The notes under the pieces were generated by a model. That model saw only the letters and a list, made by a program, of their open reading frames with translations. It made no database searches and had not been told where the DNA came from. Positions 1 to 6,304 of a DNA stretch of 16,003 nucleotides are shown here, piece by piece. The position numbers and the translations under genes are program-made. Numbering within the stretch: position 1 is the first letter of the stretch; every line of letters begins with the position of its first letter. Source of the stretch: Actinomycetes bacterium (GTDB lineage: Bacteria > Actinomycetota > Actinomycetes > Actinomycetales > Demequinaceae); NCBI GenBank assembly GCA_023428185.1, contig JAEYYZ010000118.1, positions 1-16,003 on the forward strand. Reading direction: 5' to 3'.

Positions 1-239
1 TTGCCGAGACTCTTGGTTCCTTTGGGGCGATGGCTCACGGGAAACCGGACAAGATAGCCGTGGGCGTGGACCTCAACATCACTCATCACCGTTCCGCCAA
101 GCACGGAATTGTCACGGGAGTTGCCACCGCAGTGCATTTGGGCCGTACTGTGGCCACCTACGCAATCTCGATTACGGACGATCAGTCGAGGTTGGTCGCA
201 ACGGCGCGGCTGACCTGTGTGCTGAAAACATTGCCGTAA
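1..239 (+). CDS. PaaI-family hotdog thioesterase, C-terminal part (5' end outside window)
   Basis: The reading frame is open to the left edge (codons start at base 3) and ends at TAA 237-239, giving the last 78 residues. The visible part begins AETLGSFGA, which fits the conserved E-T-x-x-S/G stretch of PaaI/MenI-type acyl-CoA thioesterases, where the Glu is the catalytic carboxylate. It continues with GVDLNITHHRSAKHG and ends with RLVATARLTCVL, the typical central helix and last two strands of a hotdog fold. The family hydrolyses acyl-CoA (for example phenylacetyl-CoA intermediates or DHNA-CoA); the substrate here cannot be told. The stop lies 42 bases before livH on the same strand, so co-transcription is possible. 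An internal ATG at base 30 would remove the catalytic stretch and is not the real start. Confidence 0.8.
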   Translation, partial: AETLGSFGAMAHGKPDKIAVGVDLNITHHRSAKHGIVTGVATAVHLGRTVATYAISITDDQSRLVATARLTCVLKTLP

Positions 240-281
240 CACTGACTGTCTATCGTGGCGTAAGACGAAAGAGGGAGACTG

Positions 282-1343
282 GTGCACAGCAGACTCGAAA
301 AGCGCCACCTGCGGGCTATTGCCCTAGTAGGGATCGCAGCGCTCGCGTTCATGGTGATGTCCGCCTTAATGGGAGGGACGGCATCCGCTGAAGTGGTGGA
401 GCCCGCTCGCACTGGCACCTCGACGTCGGTGCTACTAGGCCAGAACGTAGTCAATGGCCTGGTATTCGGCATTCTGTTGGCGCTGGCGTCAGTGGGCCTG
501 TCGCTGATCTACGGCACCACAGGGCTGAGCAACTTTGCTCATGGCGAACAAGTGACTCTTGGCGCCGTCCTGTGTTTCTTCTTTGCCACTCCCGGCAAGG
601 TCACCCTGCCGTTGATCCCCACGGAGTTCAGCTTTGGGTGGCCACTGCCGATCGCCGCGCTCGTGGCCATCGTGTTGGCGGCGGGCACCGGGTGGTTACA
701 AGACCGCTTCCTGTGGAACCCCATCCGTAAGCGTCGCGTAGCGGTACTGCAGCAGATGATCGTCTCTATTGGCTTGTCTCTGGCTCTGCTGAACTTCATC
801 CAGTGGTGGATTGGTGGTAGCCGGTATCGCCTGCAAACCGCGATCGATACCCGACTCACGTTTGGCCCGTTCTATATCGGCAAGCAAACTCTGATGTCGG
901 TGATCATCGCGCTCATCGTGTTGGCTGGAGTGAGTCTCTTCTTGCTCAAGACCCGTTTGGGTCGCGCCACGCGCGCGATCTCGGATAACCCGGCCCTGGC
1001 TGCGGCATCGGGAATCCGGGTGGCGAGCATCATTCGCTTGGTGTGGGTGCTTGCCACGGGCCTAGCGGCGCTCGGTGGAATTCTGTTGGCCCTCTACGAG
1101 AACGGCTTTGGGTTCGACTCAGGCGGCAGGTTGCTTCTACTCATGTTCGCGGCCGTGACGCTTGGCGGCCTTGGACACGCGTTTGGTGCACTGGTGGGCT
1201 CCCTGGTCATTGGCTTGGTAACCGAGGTGTCCACGGTGGTATTCACGCCAGACCTCAAGTACGCCTCCGCGTTGGGCATTCTGATCCTGATTCTGTTGGT
1301 GAGGCCTCAAGGCATCTTGGGCAAAGCGGAGAGGGTGGGCTGA
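282..1343 (+). CDS. livH: Branched-chain amino acid ABC transporter permease LivH
   Basis: First of two membrane permeases of a HAAT-family ABC importer, 353 residues. The start is GTG 282, chosen because GAGGGAG sits at 271-277. Evidence for LivH is the motif around residues 65-90 (GLVFGILLALASVGLSLIYG, then TTGLSNFAHGE), the cytoplasmic loop with LGRATRAISDNPALAAASGI (EAA-like contact with the ATPases), and the end LVRPQGILG shared by LivH and LivM. Residues 1-37 are unusual: a basic stretch, a hydrophobic segment and a TASA-type cleavage-like site precede the normal first membrane helix, so the protein may carry a signal peptide or an extra helix. It is 1 base from livM and shares the operon with livG and livF. 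The substrate could be a branched-chain amino acid, an amide or urea; sequence alone does not decide. Confidence 0.93.
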   Translation: MHSRLEKRHLRAIALVGIAALAFMVMSALMGGTASAEVVEPARTGTSTSVLLGQNVVNGLVFGILLALASVGLSLIYGTTGLSNFAHGEQVTLGAVLCFFFATPGKVTLPLIPTEFSFGWPLPIAALVAIVLAAGTGWLQDRFLWNPIRKRRVAVLQQMIVSIGLSLALLNFIQWWIGGSRYRLQTAIDTRLTFGPFYIGKQTLMSVIIALIVLAGVSLFLLKTRLGRATRAISDNPALAAASGIRVASIIRLVWVLATGLAALGGILLALYENGFGFDSGGRLLLLMFAAVTLGGLGHAFGALVGSLVIGLVTEVSTVVFTPDLKYASALGILILILLVRPQGILGKAERVG

Positions 1344-1344
1344 C

Positions 1345-2322
1345 ATGGACCAGCTACTGACCGATGCCTTGGCGCAGACTTTTGCGCCCGCCACCGCCGC
1401 ATTCGCTCTCGCCGCGATCGGCTTGAACTTCCACTTTGGCCTCACGGGCCTGCTCAACATGGGCCAAGCCGGCTTCATGTTGCTCGGCATGTACGGCTAC
1501 GCGATTGCGGTGCGCGAGGGGGCACCCATCTGGGTCGCGATCCTCGTGGCGATGGGTGCTGCCATGGTGTTCGGACTCATCCTCGGGTGGCCCACACTGC
1601 GGTTGCGCGGCGACTATTTGGCCATCGTGACCATCGCGGCCGCAGAAATTGTGAGGTACACGGGACGCTCCCAAAGTCTCATCAACCTCACCGGGGCCTC
1701 CGTGGGTATCCGCGGCAACGAGTACAAGGACTCCTTCGAGAGCCTCTCGCCCTTCCCCGACGAACGCATCACGGTGTGGATCTTTACGTTCCACGGCTCC
1801 GCATCCAACAGTTGGTGGTTGCGCGTAGTCGCGTGGACGCTTGTAGGCCTCCTTGCCTTTGTGTTCTGGCGATTGGCCAGGTCCCCTTGGGGTCGTGTGC
1901 TCAAGGGCATTCGGGAAGACGAGGACGCCGTGCGCTCGCTAGGCAAGAGCGTCTATTGGTACAAGATGCAAGCGCTGGTGATCGGCGGTGTGATTGGAGC
2001 GCTGGCTGGGGTGGTGTGGTCCCTTGGTGCCGCCGTGCAACCAGACTCCATGGCCCGTACCACCACCTTCTGGATCTGGACCATTCTGCTCCTCGGCGGT
2101 GCTGCAACGGTGTTTGGACCCGTACTGGGCTCCATTCTGTTCTGGACTGCCTTGGTGCTAGTGCGCGGCCTTGCCAAGTTGTTCATCCCCTCCGACATCC
2201 TGCCCGGGACGGCCATTGAGCCTTTCTCCTTGGTTCTCGTGGGTGCGACCCTGATGGCCCTGGTGGTGTTCAGACCCCAAGGCATTCTCGGCAACAAGAA
2301 GGAGTTGGCCTTCCATGCCTGA
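1345..2322 (+). CDS. livM: Branched-chain amino acid ABC transporter permease LivM
   Basis: Second permease subunit, 325 residues, about the usual length for LivM without long extensions. The ATG at 1345 comes one base after the livH TGA, with GGAGAGGG at 1328-1335 as ribosome binding site. Diagnostic stretches are LNFHFGLTGLLNMGQAGFMLLG near residues 28-50, LRGDYLAIVTIAAAEIVRYT near 87-106 (the LivM 'LRGxYxAIxTLA' signature), the EAA-type loop SPWGRVLKGIREDEDAVRSLGK near 180-200, and the end FRPQGILG. Several long hydrophobic helices are evident. It forms a heterodimeric channel with LivH and is driven by LivG and LivF. Its last 8 bases overlap the start of livG, which points to translational coupling. 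Confidence 0.93.
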   Translation: MDQLLTDALAQTFAPATAAFALAAIGLNFHFGLTGLLNMGQAGFMLLGMYGYAIAVREGAPIWVAILVAMGAAMVFGLILGWPTLRLRGDYLAIVTIAAAEIVRYTGRSQSLINLTGASVGIRGNEYKDSFESLSPFPDERITVWIFTFHGSASNSWWLRVVAWTLVGLLAFVFWRLARSPWGRVLKGIREDEDAVRSLGKSVYWYKMQALVIGGVIGALAGVVWSLGAAVQPDSMARTTTFWIWTILLLGGAATVFGPVLGSILFWTALVLVRGLAKLFIPSDILPGTAIEPFSLVLVGATLMALVVFRPQGILGNKKELAFHA

Positions 2323-3157
2323 AGCAGCCTCGCTCAAGAACGTCGAACACGTCGCAGGCGTGCCCAAACCCGATGCCATCCTCACCGCAACCGGAGTGGT
2401 GCGTCAGTTTGGCGGCTTGACCGCCGTCAACGTGAAGCACTTTGAAGTGCAACGCAACACCATCACCGCGTTGATCGGCCCCAACGGTGCTGGTAAATCC
2501 ACATTCTTCAACTTGTTGACCGGTTTCGACACCGCCCAAGAAGGTCACGGAACGTTCAACGGCCGTGAGCTCAAAGGCATGAGTTCTGCCAAAGTCGCTC
2601 GCGCGGGCATGGTGCGCACCTTTCAACTCACCAAAGCCCTTGAGGGAATGTCGGTCTTGGACAACATGCGCCTAGGCGCACAAGACCAACCCGGAGAGAA
2701 CTTCTTCACCGCATTCCTGGCGCCGTTGTGGAGCAAGCGCGAACAGGAAGTCACGGAACAGGCTATGGAGTTGCTCAAACGCTTCAAGCTCGACGCTAAA
2801 GCGAATGACTCGGCCGGATCGCTATCCGGAGGTCAGCGCAAATTGCTGGAAATGGCACGTGCGCTCATGACCAAACCCACCATGGTGATGCTCGATGAAC
2901 CGATGGCAGGCGTCAATCCCGCCCTCACCGAATCGTTGCTCGAGCACATTGTGGATCTGAAAAATGAGGGAATGACCGTGCTGTTCGTGGAACACGACAT
3001 GCACATGGTGCGCCGCATCTCGGACTGGGTTGCCGTGATGGCGCAGGGGCAACTCATCGCAGAGGGTCCGCCCAACACCGTGATGGCCAACCCCGCAGTG
3101 CAAGATGCGTACTTGGGTGCACATCACGACACGGACCTTTCGGAGGACGCATCATGA
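2315..3157 (+). CDS. livG: Branched-chain amino acid ABC transporter ATP-binding protein LivG
   Basis: ATPase subunit of 280 residues. The start ATG 2315 lies inside the livM end, preceded by AAGGAG at 2299-2304. Visible motifs: Walker A GPNGAGKST at residues 55-63, Q-loop in MVRTFQLTKALEGMSVLDN, signature LSGGQRKLLEMARAL, Walker B TMVMLDEPMAGVNP, and H-loop His in LFVEHDMHMV. The pattern RTFQ...LEGMSVLDN and the end with AVQDAYLG are typical of LivG rather than LivF. It has an N-terminal extension of about 20 residues before the first strand. It would energise uptake together with LivF on the cytoplasmic face of LivHM. Its TGA overlaps the livF ATG (ATGA, 4 bases). Confidence 0.94.
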   Translation: MPEAASLKNVEHVAGVPKPDAILTATGVVRQFGGLTAVNVKHFEVQRNTITALIGPNGAGKSTFFNLLTGFDTAQEGHGTFNGRELKGMSSAKVARAGMVRTFQLTKALEGMSVLDNMRLGAQDQPGENFFTAFLAPLWSKREQEVTEQAMELLKRFKLDAKANDSAGSLSGGQRKLLEMARALMTKPTMVMLDEPMAGVNPALTESLLEHIVDLKNEGMTVLFVEHDMHMVRRISDWVAVMAQGQLIAEGPPNTVMANPAVQDAYLGAHHDTDLSEDAS

Positions 3158-3930
3158 CTAGCACCGCCACCACCAGCGCTAAGGGTCCAAAGAACTCCAA
3201 GAACAAGAGCGTGACGCCGCTCATCGCCTCAGAAGATGTGTACGCCGGCTACCTACCTGGCATCAACATCCTCAACGGCTGCAGCCTTGAGGTGTATCCC
3301 GGGGAACTGATCGGCATCATCGGTCCTAACGGTGCTGGAAAGTCCACGTTCCTTAAGGCACTCTTTGGGCTCGTGAACGTCAATAAGGGATCGTTCAAGC
3401 TCGACGGCGAGGACATCACCAACTTGCGTGCCGACCAGTTGGTTCAGCGGGGCGTGGGTTTTGTGCCCCAGACCAACAACGTCTTCCCCTCGCTCACCAT
3501 CTTGGAGAACTTGGAGATGGGGGCCTTCCAGCGCCCCAGTGCCTACAAGGAACGCCTCGAGGTCATTGGTGAACTCTTTCCGGTGCTGATCGAACGCGGA
3601 GACCAGCGTGCCGGCTCTCTCTCAGGCGGTGAGCGCCAAATGGTCGCCATGGCAAGAGCACTCATGATGGATCCCAAGGTTCTCTTGCTCGACGAACCCA
3701 GTGCCGGTCTCTCCCCTGCTCGTCAAGATGAAACGTTTGTGCGCACCCGCCAGATCAACGCGGCTGGCGTGACCGTCATCATGGTGGAGCAGAACGCCCG
3801 ACGCTGCCTACAGATTTGCGACCGCGGTTACGTTCTTGATCAAGGCACAGCGGCGTACACCGCTACGGGCCAGCAACTCTTGAAGGACCCCAAGGTCATC
3901 GAACTCTATCTCGGCACGCTCGGCGCCTAA
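3154..3930 (+). CDS. livF: Branched-chain amino acid ABC transporter ATP-binding protein LivF
   Basis: Second ATPase, 258 residues, start ATG 3154 in a 4-base overlap with livG; GGAGG at 3142-3146 is the ribosome binding site. Walker A GPNGAGKST lies at residues 57-65, followed by the Q-loop (GVGFVPQTNNVFPSLTILEN), the signature LSGGERQMVAMARAL, and Walker B VLLLDEPSAGLSP. The switch position reads VEQN, with Gln where most ABC ATPases have His; this is common in LivF and helps separate it from LivG. The first 20 residues are Lys/Ser/Thr-rich and probably disordered. Last gene of the plus-strand unit; transcription should end at the hairpin at 4041-4079. Confidence 0.94.
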   Translation: MTSTATTSAKGPKNSKNKSVTPLIASEDVYAGYLPGINILNGCSLEVYPGELIGIIGPNGAGKSTFLKALFGLVNVNKGSFKLDGEDITNLRADQLVQRGVGFVPQTNNVFPSLTILENLEMGAFQRPSAYKERLEVIGELFPVLIERGDQRAGSLSGGERQMVAMARALMMDPKVLLLDEPSAGLSPARQDETFVRTRQINAAGVTVIMVEQNARRCLQICDRGYVLDQGTAAYTATGQQLLKDPKVIELYLGTLGA

Positions 3931-4040
3931 GCGACCGCAGTTAGCCCTGGCTGGCCCTGGAAGGTCGAGAGCGCCCTGGATAGCCCCCAACTAGCCCCAA
4001 ACGCCGTTCTGCGCGCCGTATCGGTGCCGCATGCGCAATG

Positions 4041-4079
4041 GAAAGGGCCCGCCAACCGTAGAGGTTGACGGGCCCTTTC
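4041..4079. terminator. Bidirectional intrinsic terminator between livF and livK
   Basis: Very strong inverted repeat between two converging genes. Left arm GAAAGGGCCCG (4041-4051) pairs with CGGGCCCTTTC (4069-4079); after one C/A mismatch, CAACC (4053-4057) pairs with GGTTG (4063-4067) around a 5-base loop. The arms themselves supply CTTTC on the plus strand and the same on the minus strand as a short pyrimidine tail, so it can stop livF transcripts and, read in reverse, livK transcripts. It lies 110 bases after livF and 12 bases from the livK stop. Confidence 0.85.
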
Positions 4080-4091
4080 TAGGCGTTTCGA

Positions 4092-5372
4092 CTAGCTAAC
4101 GTCGAAGATCACCTCAGAGATGCGCGACGGAACGTTGTTCTCGTCGTACTGGTAGACACCGATGATGGCGGTGGTGGGGTCGTTGTTCTCGTCGAACGCA
4201 CCCGCACCGGAGAGCGCCTGGTAGGCAATCTCTTCACCAGCGAGAACGAGCTCGGAGCACTCAACCCAACCGGAGCACTCGGTGCCGCCGTTGGAGCCGG
4301 ACACGGCAGCCATGTTGGCCTGGATCGCGTCAGAGTCGCCGGACCCGCCCTTCAGAGCAGCCAAAGCAACCAGCATCACTGCGTCGTAGGACTCGGCAGC
4401 GTAGGAGAAGTCCGTGAGGGCCTCGCCTTCCTGCTCCTCCCACAGCGCGCTCAGTGCGGCCTGGAGCTCGTCGGAGGCTGCAGCACCAGGAATGGTGCCC
4501 TTGCCGCCTTCAAGCGTGCCGGGCTCGAACGTCGCCGACCAGTCGGCCGTGTTGCCGTCGGTCATGTAGATCTTGGTTGCGGGGTAGTCCGCAGCAATCA
4601 GTTCGGGGATGATCTGAGCCGTCTGGTCGAATGCGATCATCAGGATCGCGTCCGGGTTGGTGGCAAGAGCACCCTGAACGTCAGACGAGTAGTTCGTTGC
4701 CGCGGGGTCAATTTCCTGTCCTGCAACGCCATACGTGATGGTGCCGCCGGCTTCCTCGATGTGGCCCTGGAACACGTTACGGAACGAGGTTCCGTAGTCG
4801 TCGTTCTGAACCAGGACGGCCACGTTCATGGCGCCCTCTTCGAGGATCAGGTCCGCAACTGCCTTGCCCTGAGCGGTGTCAGCGGGTGCAGTGCGGAAGT
4901 AGTAGTCGGAGTAACCCGACAGTGTGGTGGACGTGTTGGCAGGCGACACCATGACGATGCCAGCTGCGTCGACGTCGTCGATCACGTTGAGGGTCACACC
5001 GGACGATGCCGCGCCGATGATGGCGGAAACGTCGGCCGAGATGAGGCTCGCGATGGAGGCTGCACCGATACCGGCGTTGTTGGTGTCGGAGGAGTCGGTC
5101 TCAATGAGCTCGACATCCTGACCGAAAAGGCCACCAGCGTCGTTGATCTCCTGGACTGCGTAACGCACACCAGCGATCTCGGGCGGGCCGAGGAATGCAA
5201 GGGTGCCCGTCACGGGCAGGAACGTGCCGATCGTTAGGGGCGTAGCGTCGCCGCCACCGGCGGGTGCACCGCTGGTTTCGGTGTCGCTACCGCTCGAAGA
5301 ACACGCTGCGAGCGCGAGAGACGCGACGCCCGCAAATGCGGCGCCGCGCGCGATGGTTGACCATCGTGCCAT
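4092..5372 (-). CDS. livK: Branched-chain amino acid-type ABC transporter substrate-binding lipoprotein LivK
   Basis: Extracellular type I periplasmic-binding-fold receptor of 426 residues, presumably feeding LivHMGF. The N-terminus has a charged start, a hydrophobic core and the lipobox LAAC with Cys24 as the lipidated residue, then a Ser/Gly/Thr linker (SSSGSDTETSGAPAGGG). The mature part starts TPLTIGTFLPVTGTLAFLGP and continues GVRYAVQEINDAGG, the usual opening of LivJ/LivK/AmiC-type receptors. Two cysteines in GGTECSGWVECSEL near the C-terminus may form a disulfide. The start ATG 5370-5372 has GGAGGGAG at 5377-5384. Oddly, the gene converges on its transporter operon instead of being part of it, and its leader carries a terminator-like hairpin immediately before the ribosome binding site. 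Ligand specificity (Leu/Ile/Val, amide or urea) is not determined. Confidence 0.92.
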   Translation of the reverse strand: MARWSTIARGAAFAGVASLALAACSSSGSDTETSGAPAGGGDATPLTIGTFLPVTGTLAFLGPPEIAGVRYAVQEINDAGGLFGQDVELIETDSSDTNNAGIGAASIASLISADVSAIIGAASSGVTLNVIDDVDAAGIVMVSPANTSTTLSGYSDYYFRTAPADTAQGKAVADLILEEGAMNVAVLVQNDDYGTSFRNVFQGHIEEAGGTITYGVAGQEIDPAATNYSSDVQGALATNPDAILMIAFDQTAQIIPELIAADYPATKIYMTDGNTADWSATFEPGTLEGGKGTIPGAAASDELQAALSALWEEQEGEALTDFSYAAESYDAVMLVALAALKGGSGDSDAIQANMAAVSGSNGGTECSGWVECSELVLAGEEIAYQALSGAGAFDENNDPTTAIIGVYQYDENNVPSRISEVIFDVS

Positions 5373-5384
5373 GTTGCTCCCTCC

Positions 5385-5412
5385 AAAAAGACCCGGCGGA
5401 ACTTCCGCCGGG
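5385..5412 (-). terminator. Terminator-like hairpin in the livK leader (candidate attenuator)
   Basis: Inverted repeat at 5392-5412: on the minus strand CCCGGCGGA pairs with TCCGCCGGG around a 3-base loop (AGT), with 10+1+10 full symmetry, followed at once by TCTTTTT (5391-5385) and then the livK Shine-Dalgarno GGAGGGAG (5384-5377). This has the form of a rho-independent terminator, but only 12 bases lie between the T-run and the ATG, too few for a promoter. Any livK transcript must therefore run through it. Either it is an attenuator, or a 5' stabilising or ribosome-site-flanking hairpin. It could also cut back read-through from the upstream ANTAR gene. Confidence 0.6.
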
Positions 5413-5414
5413 CG

Positions 5415-5447
5415 AACCGTTGCGTAGACCGTCTGCGCAACGAGGTT
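5415..5447 (-). promoter_or_regulatory. Second inverted repeat in the livK leader, adjacent to the terminator-like hairpin
   Basis: On the minus strand CGTTGCG (5442-5436) and CGCAACG (5424-5418) form a 7-bp stem; AACC (5447-5444) and GGTT (5418-5415) can extend it in an alternative register, and the interior AGAC/GTCT continues the symmetry (11 of 12 positions match around a central base). It ends 2 bases before the terminator-like hairpin, so the two stems could stack. It may be an RNA structure or, because of its odd-length symmetry, a protein-binding dyad. A poor TANNNT match (TAACCT, minus strand 5448-5443) overlaps its edge; if that were the -10 box, the repeat would lie at the transcription start. 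Confidence 0.45.
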
Positions 5448-5489
5448 ATTTCAAGGTACAGGCGAATCGTTTCGTTTAGGGGTCATCGC

Positions 5490-5507
5490 GGTCACGATTT
5501 CGTGACC
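5490..5507. promoter_or_regulatory. Palindrome between the ANTAR regulator and livK
   Basis: GGTCACG-ATTT-CGTGACC (plus strand) is a perfect 7-bp inverted repeat with a 4-base spacer, 50 bases after the regulator's stop codon and 117 bases before the livK start. No T-run follows on the minus strand, so it is a poor terminator. Size and spacing suit a dimeric repressor or activator site for livK. The regulator that would bind is unknown. Confidence 0.35.
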
Positions 5508-5557
5508 TTCGTCCCTAGTGCGACGTTACGCAACCGCGCGCGGATGTGCGTGGGCGG

Positions 5558-6181
5558 TTAAGACTTGCCCTTACCCATTTGCTCGATAACGGCTTCTGCG
5601 ACTTCGCGCATGGTGAGCCTGCGGTCCATGGATGTCTTCTGTATCCAGCGGAACGACTCCGGCTCATTGAGGCGCATCGTCTCCATGAGGAGTCCCTTGG
5701 CGCGCTCCACCTTTTTGCGTGTCTCCATGCGCTCGGTGATGTCGGCTATCTCAGACTCGAGCGCCTTGATCTCTACGTAGCGCGATGCTGCGATCTCCAC
5801 CGCGGGGAGCAAGTCCGCCGGGGTGAACGGCTTCACCACGTAGGCCATGGCGCCTGCATCGCGTGCGCGCTCCACCAGTTCGGTTTGGGAGAACGCGGTG
5901 AGGAGAACCACTGGCGCCAAACGAGCCTTCGCAATGCGCTCGGCTGCGGTGATGCCGTCCATCACTGGCATCTTGACGTCCATGACCACCACGTCAGGCT
6001 TGTGGAGCTCGGCGAGCGCCACCGCCTCTTCGCCATTGGCTCCTTCGCCTACAACGTCGTACCCACCTTCACGCAAAGTCTCGACAATGTCCATGCGAAT
6101 GAGCGCTTCGTCCTCCGCAACCACGGCGCGGCGGCGTTTTGGTGCGGAAATTTCCTCAATGTGGGCGGGAGTGTCTGTCAC
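5558..6181 (-). CDS. pdtaR: ANTAR-domain response regulator (PdtaR-like RNA-binding antiterminator)
   Basis: Two-component response regulator acting on RNA rather than DNA, 207 residues from GTG 6181. Receiver domain about residues 17-130: acidic pair E23-D24, phospho-acceptor D68 in VVVMDVKMP, T95 and K117 in VKPF. A helical linker follows (about 131-152), then a C-terminal ANTAR domain (about 150-202) with the conserved R..VERAKGLLM and late LTMREVAEAVI blocks. ANTAR proteins bind paired RNA stem-loops and prevent termination; a histidine kinase (PdtaS type) normally phosphorylates them, but none is in the window. A longer open frame reaches TTG 6217 but would run into the tRNA gene; GTG 6181 is preferred because a TAGGCT -10 box lies 7 bases upstream, predicting a leaderless mRNA. 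Its product may control the terminator-bearing livK leader just downstream; this is inference. Confidence 0.9.
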   Translation of the reverse strand: MTDTPAHIEEISAPKRRRAVVAEDEALIRMDIVETLREGGYDVVGEGANGEEAVALAELHKPDVVVMDVKMPVMDGITAAERIAKARLAPVVLLTAFSQTELVERARDAGAMAYVVKPFTPADLLPAVEIAASRYVEIKALESEIADITERMETRKKVERAKGLLMETMRLNEPESFRWIQKTSMDRRLTMREVAEAVIEQMGKGKS

Positions 6182-6217
6182 AGCCAGTAGCCTAGTGTGC
6201 GCGCCCCGATAGCCCAA
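6182..6217 (-). promoter_or_regulatory. Predicted leaderless promoter of the ANTAR regulator, overlapping the tRNA 5' half
   Basis: On the minus strand TTGGGC (6217-6212), a 17-base spacer, TAGGCT (6194-6189) and 7 bases lead directly to the GTG at 6181, so the transcript would begin at or next to the start codon. There is no convincing Shine-Dalgarno, which fits a leaderless mRNA, a common mode in actinobacteria. The -35 box falls in the D arm of the divergent tRNA gene. Confidence 0.45.
6188..6194. promoter_or_regulatory. Shared symmetric -10 element (TAGCCTA) for tRNA and ANTAR regulator
   Basis: The heptamer reads TAGCCT on the plus strand (6188-6193) and TAGGCT on the minus strand (6194-6189), a TANNNT -10 box both ways. 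Rightward it would start the tRNA precursor near 6200-6202, just before the mature 5' end at 6203; leftward it would start the regulator mRNA at its GTG. No clear rightward -35 box is visible, so the rightward call is weaker. Confidence 0.4.
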
Positions 6218-6276
6218 CTGGCAGAGGCCTACGGCTCAAACCCGTACCAGTGTGGGTTCGAATCCCACTCGGGGCA
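6203..6276 (+). tRNA. tRNA with CAA (Leu) anticodon and a short, class I variable loop
   Basis: Folds into a full cloverleaf of 74 nt. Acceptor GCCCCGA (6203-6209) pairs perfectly with TCGGGGC (6269-6275), discriminator A at 6276, CCA not encoded. The D stem has 3 pairs (6212-6214 with 6226-6228) with GG at 6220-6221. Anticodon stem TACGG/CCGTA (6230-6234, 6242-6246), loop CTCAAAC, anticodon CAA at 6237-6239, which reads UUG leucine codons. The variable loop is only CCAGT (6247-6251). T arm GTGGG TTCGAAT CCCAC (6252-6268). Bacterial tRNA-Leu normally has a long class II variable arm; here that arm is missing although the D arm (AACTGGCAGA with a 3-bp stem) has the Leu-type layout and A14 and A73, used by LeuRS, are present. 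The amino-acid identity is inferred from the anticodon. Confidence 0.85.
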
Positions 6277-6304
6277 CTCATGGTGCCAATGGCGCCCGGC
6301 CGCG

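Noticed and set aside
1043..1360. Open frames overlapping livH and livM in other frames, such as the plus-strand one at 1043-1360
   Set aside because: No ribosome site or recognisable domain, and fully covered by strong livH and livM coding; typical shadow frames of GC-rich coding DNA.
3942..3997. Short direct repeats after livF: GCCCTGG three times (3944, 3954, 3973) and TAGCCC three times (3942, 3981, 3992)
   Set aside because: Spacing is irregular and units are only 6-7 bases, so this is most likely chance or slippage debris rather than a repeat array or binding-site cluster.
5373..5447. Canonical ANTAR two-hexaloop target in the livK leader
   Set aside because: The overall layout (paired stems plus terminator) fits, but the loops are 3 to 11 bases and lack the A1/G4 hexaloop, so a canonical motif is not claimed.
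6182..6217. Longer ANTAR regulator starting at TTG 6217
   Set aside because: It would run into the tRNA gene and add a non-family N-terminus; GTG 6181 has a well-placed -10 box for a leaderless message.
6282..6296. Small hairpin GGTGCC-AAT-GGCGCC between the tRNA and the SulP stop codon
   Set aside because: Only 6 pairs with a G-T pair and no T-run on either strand; not convincing as a terminator.
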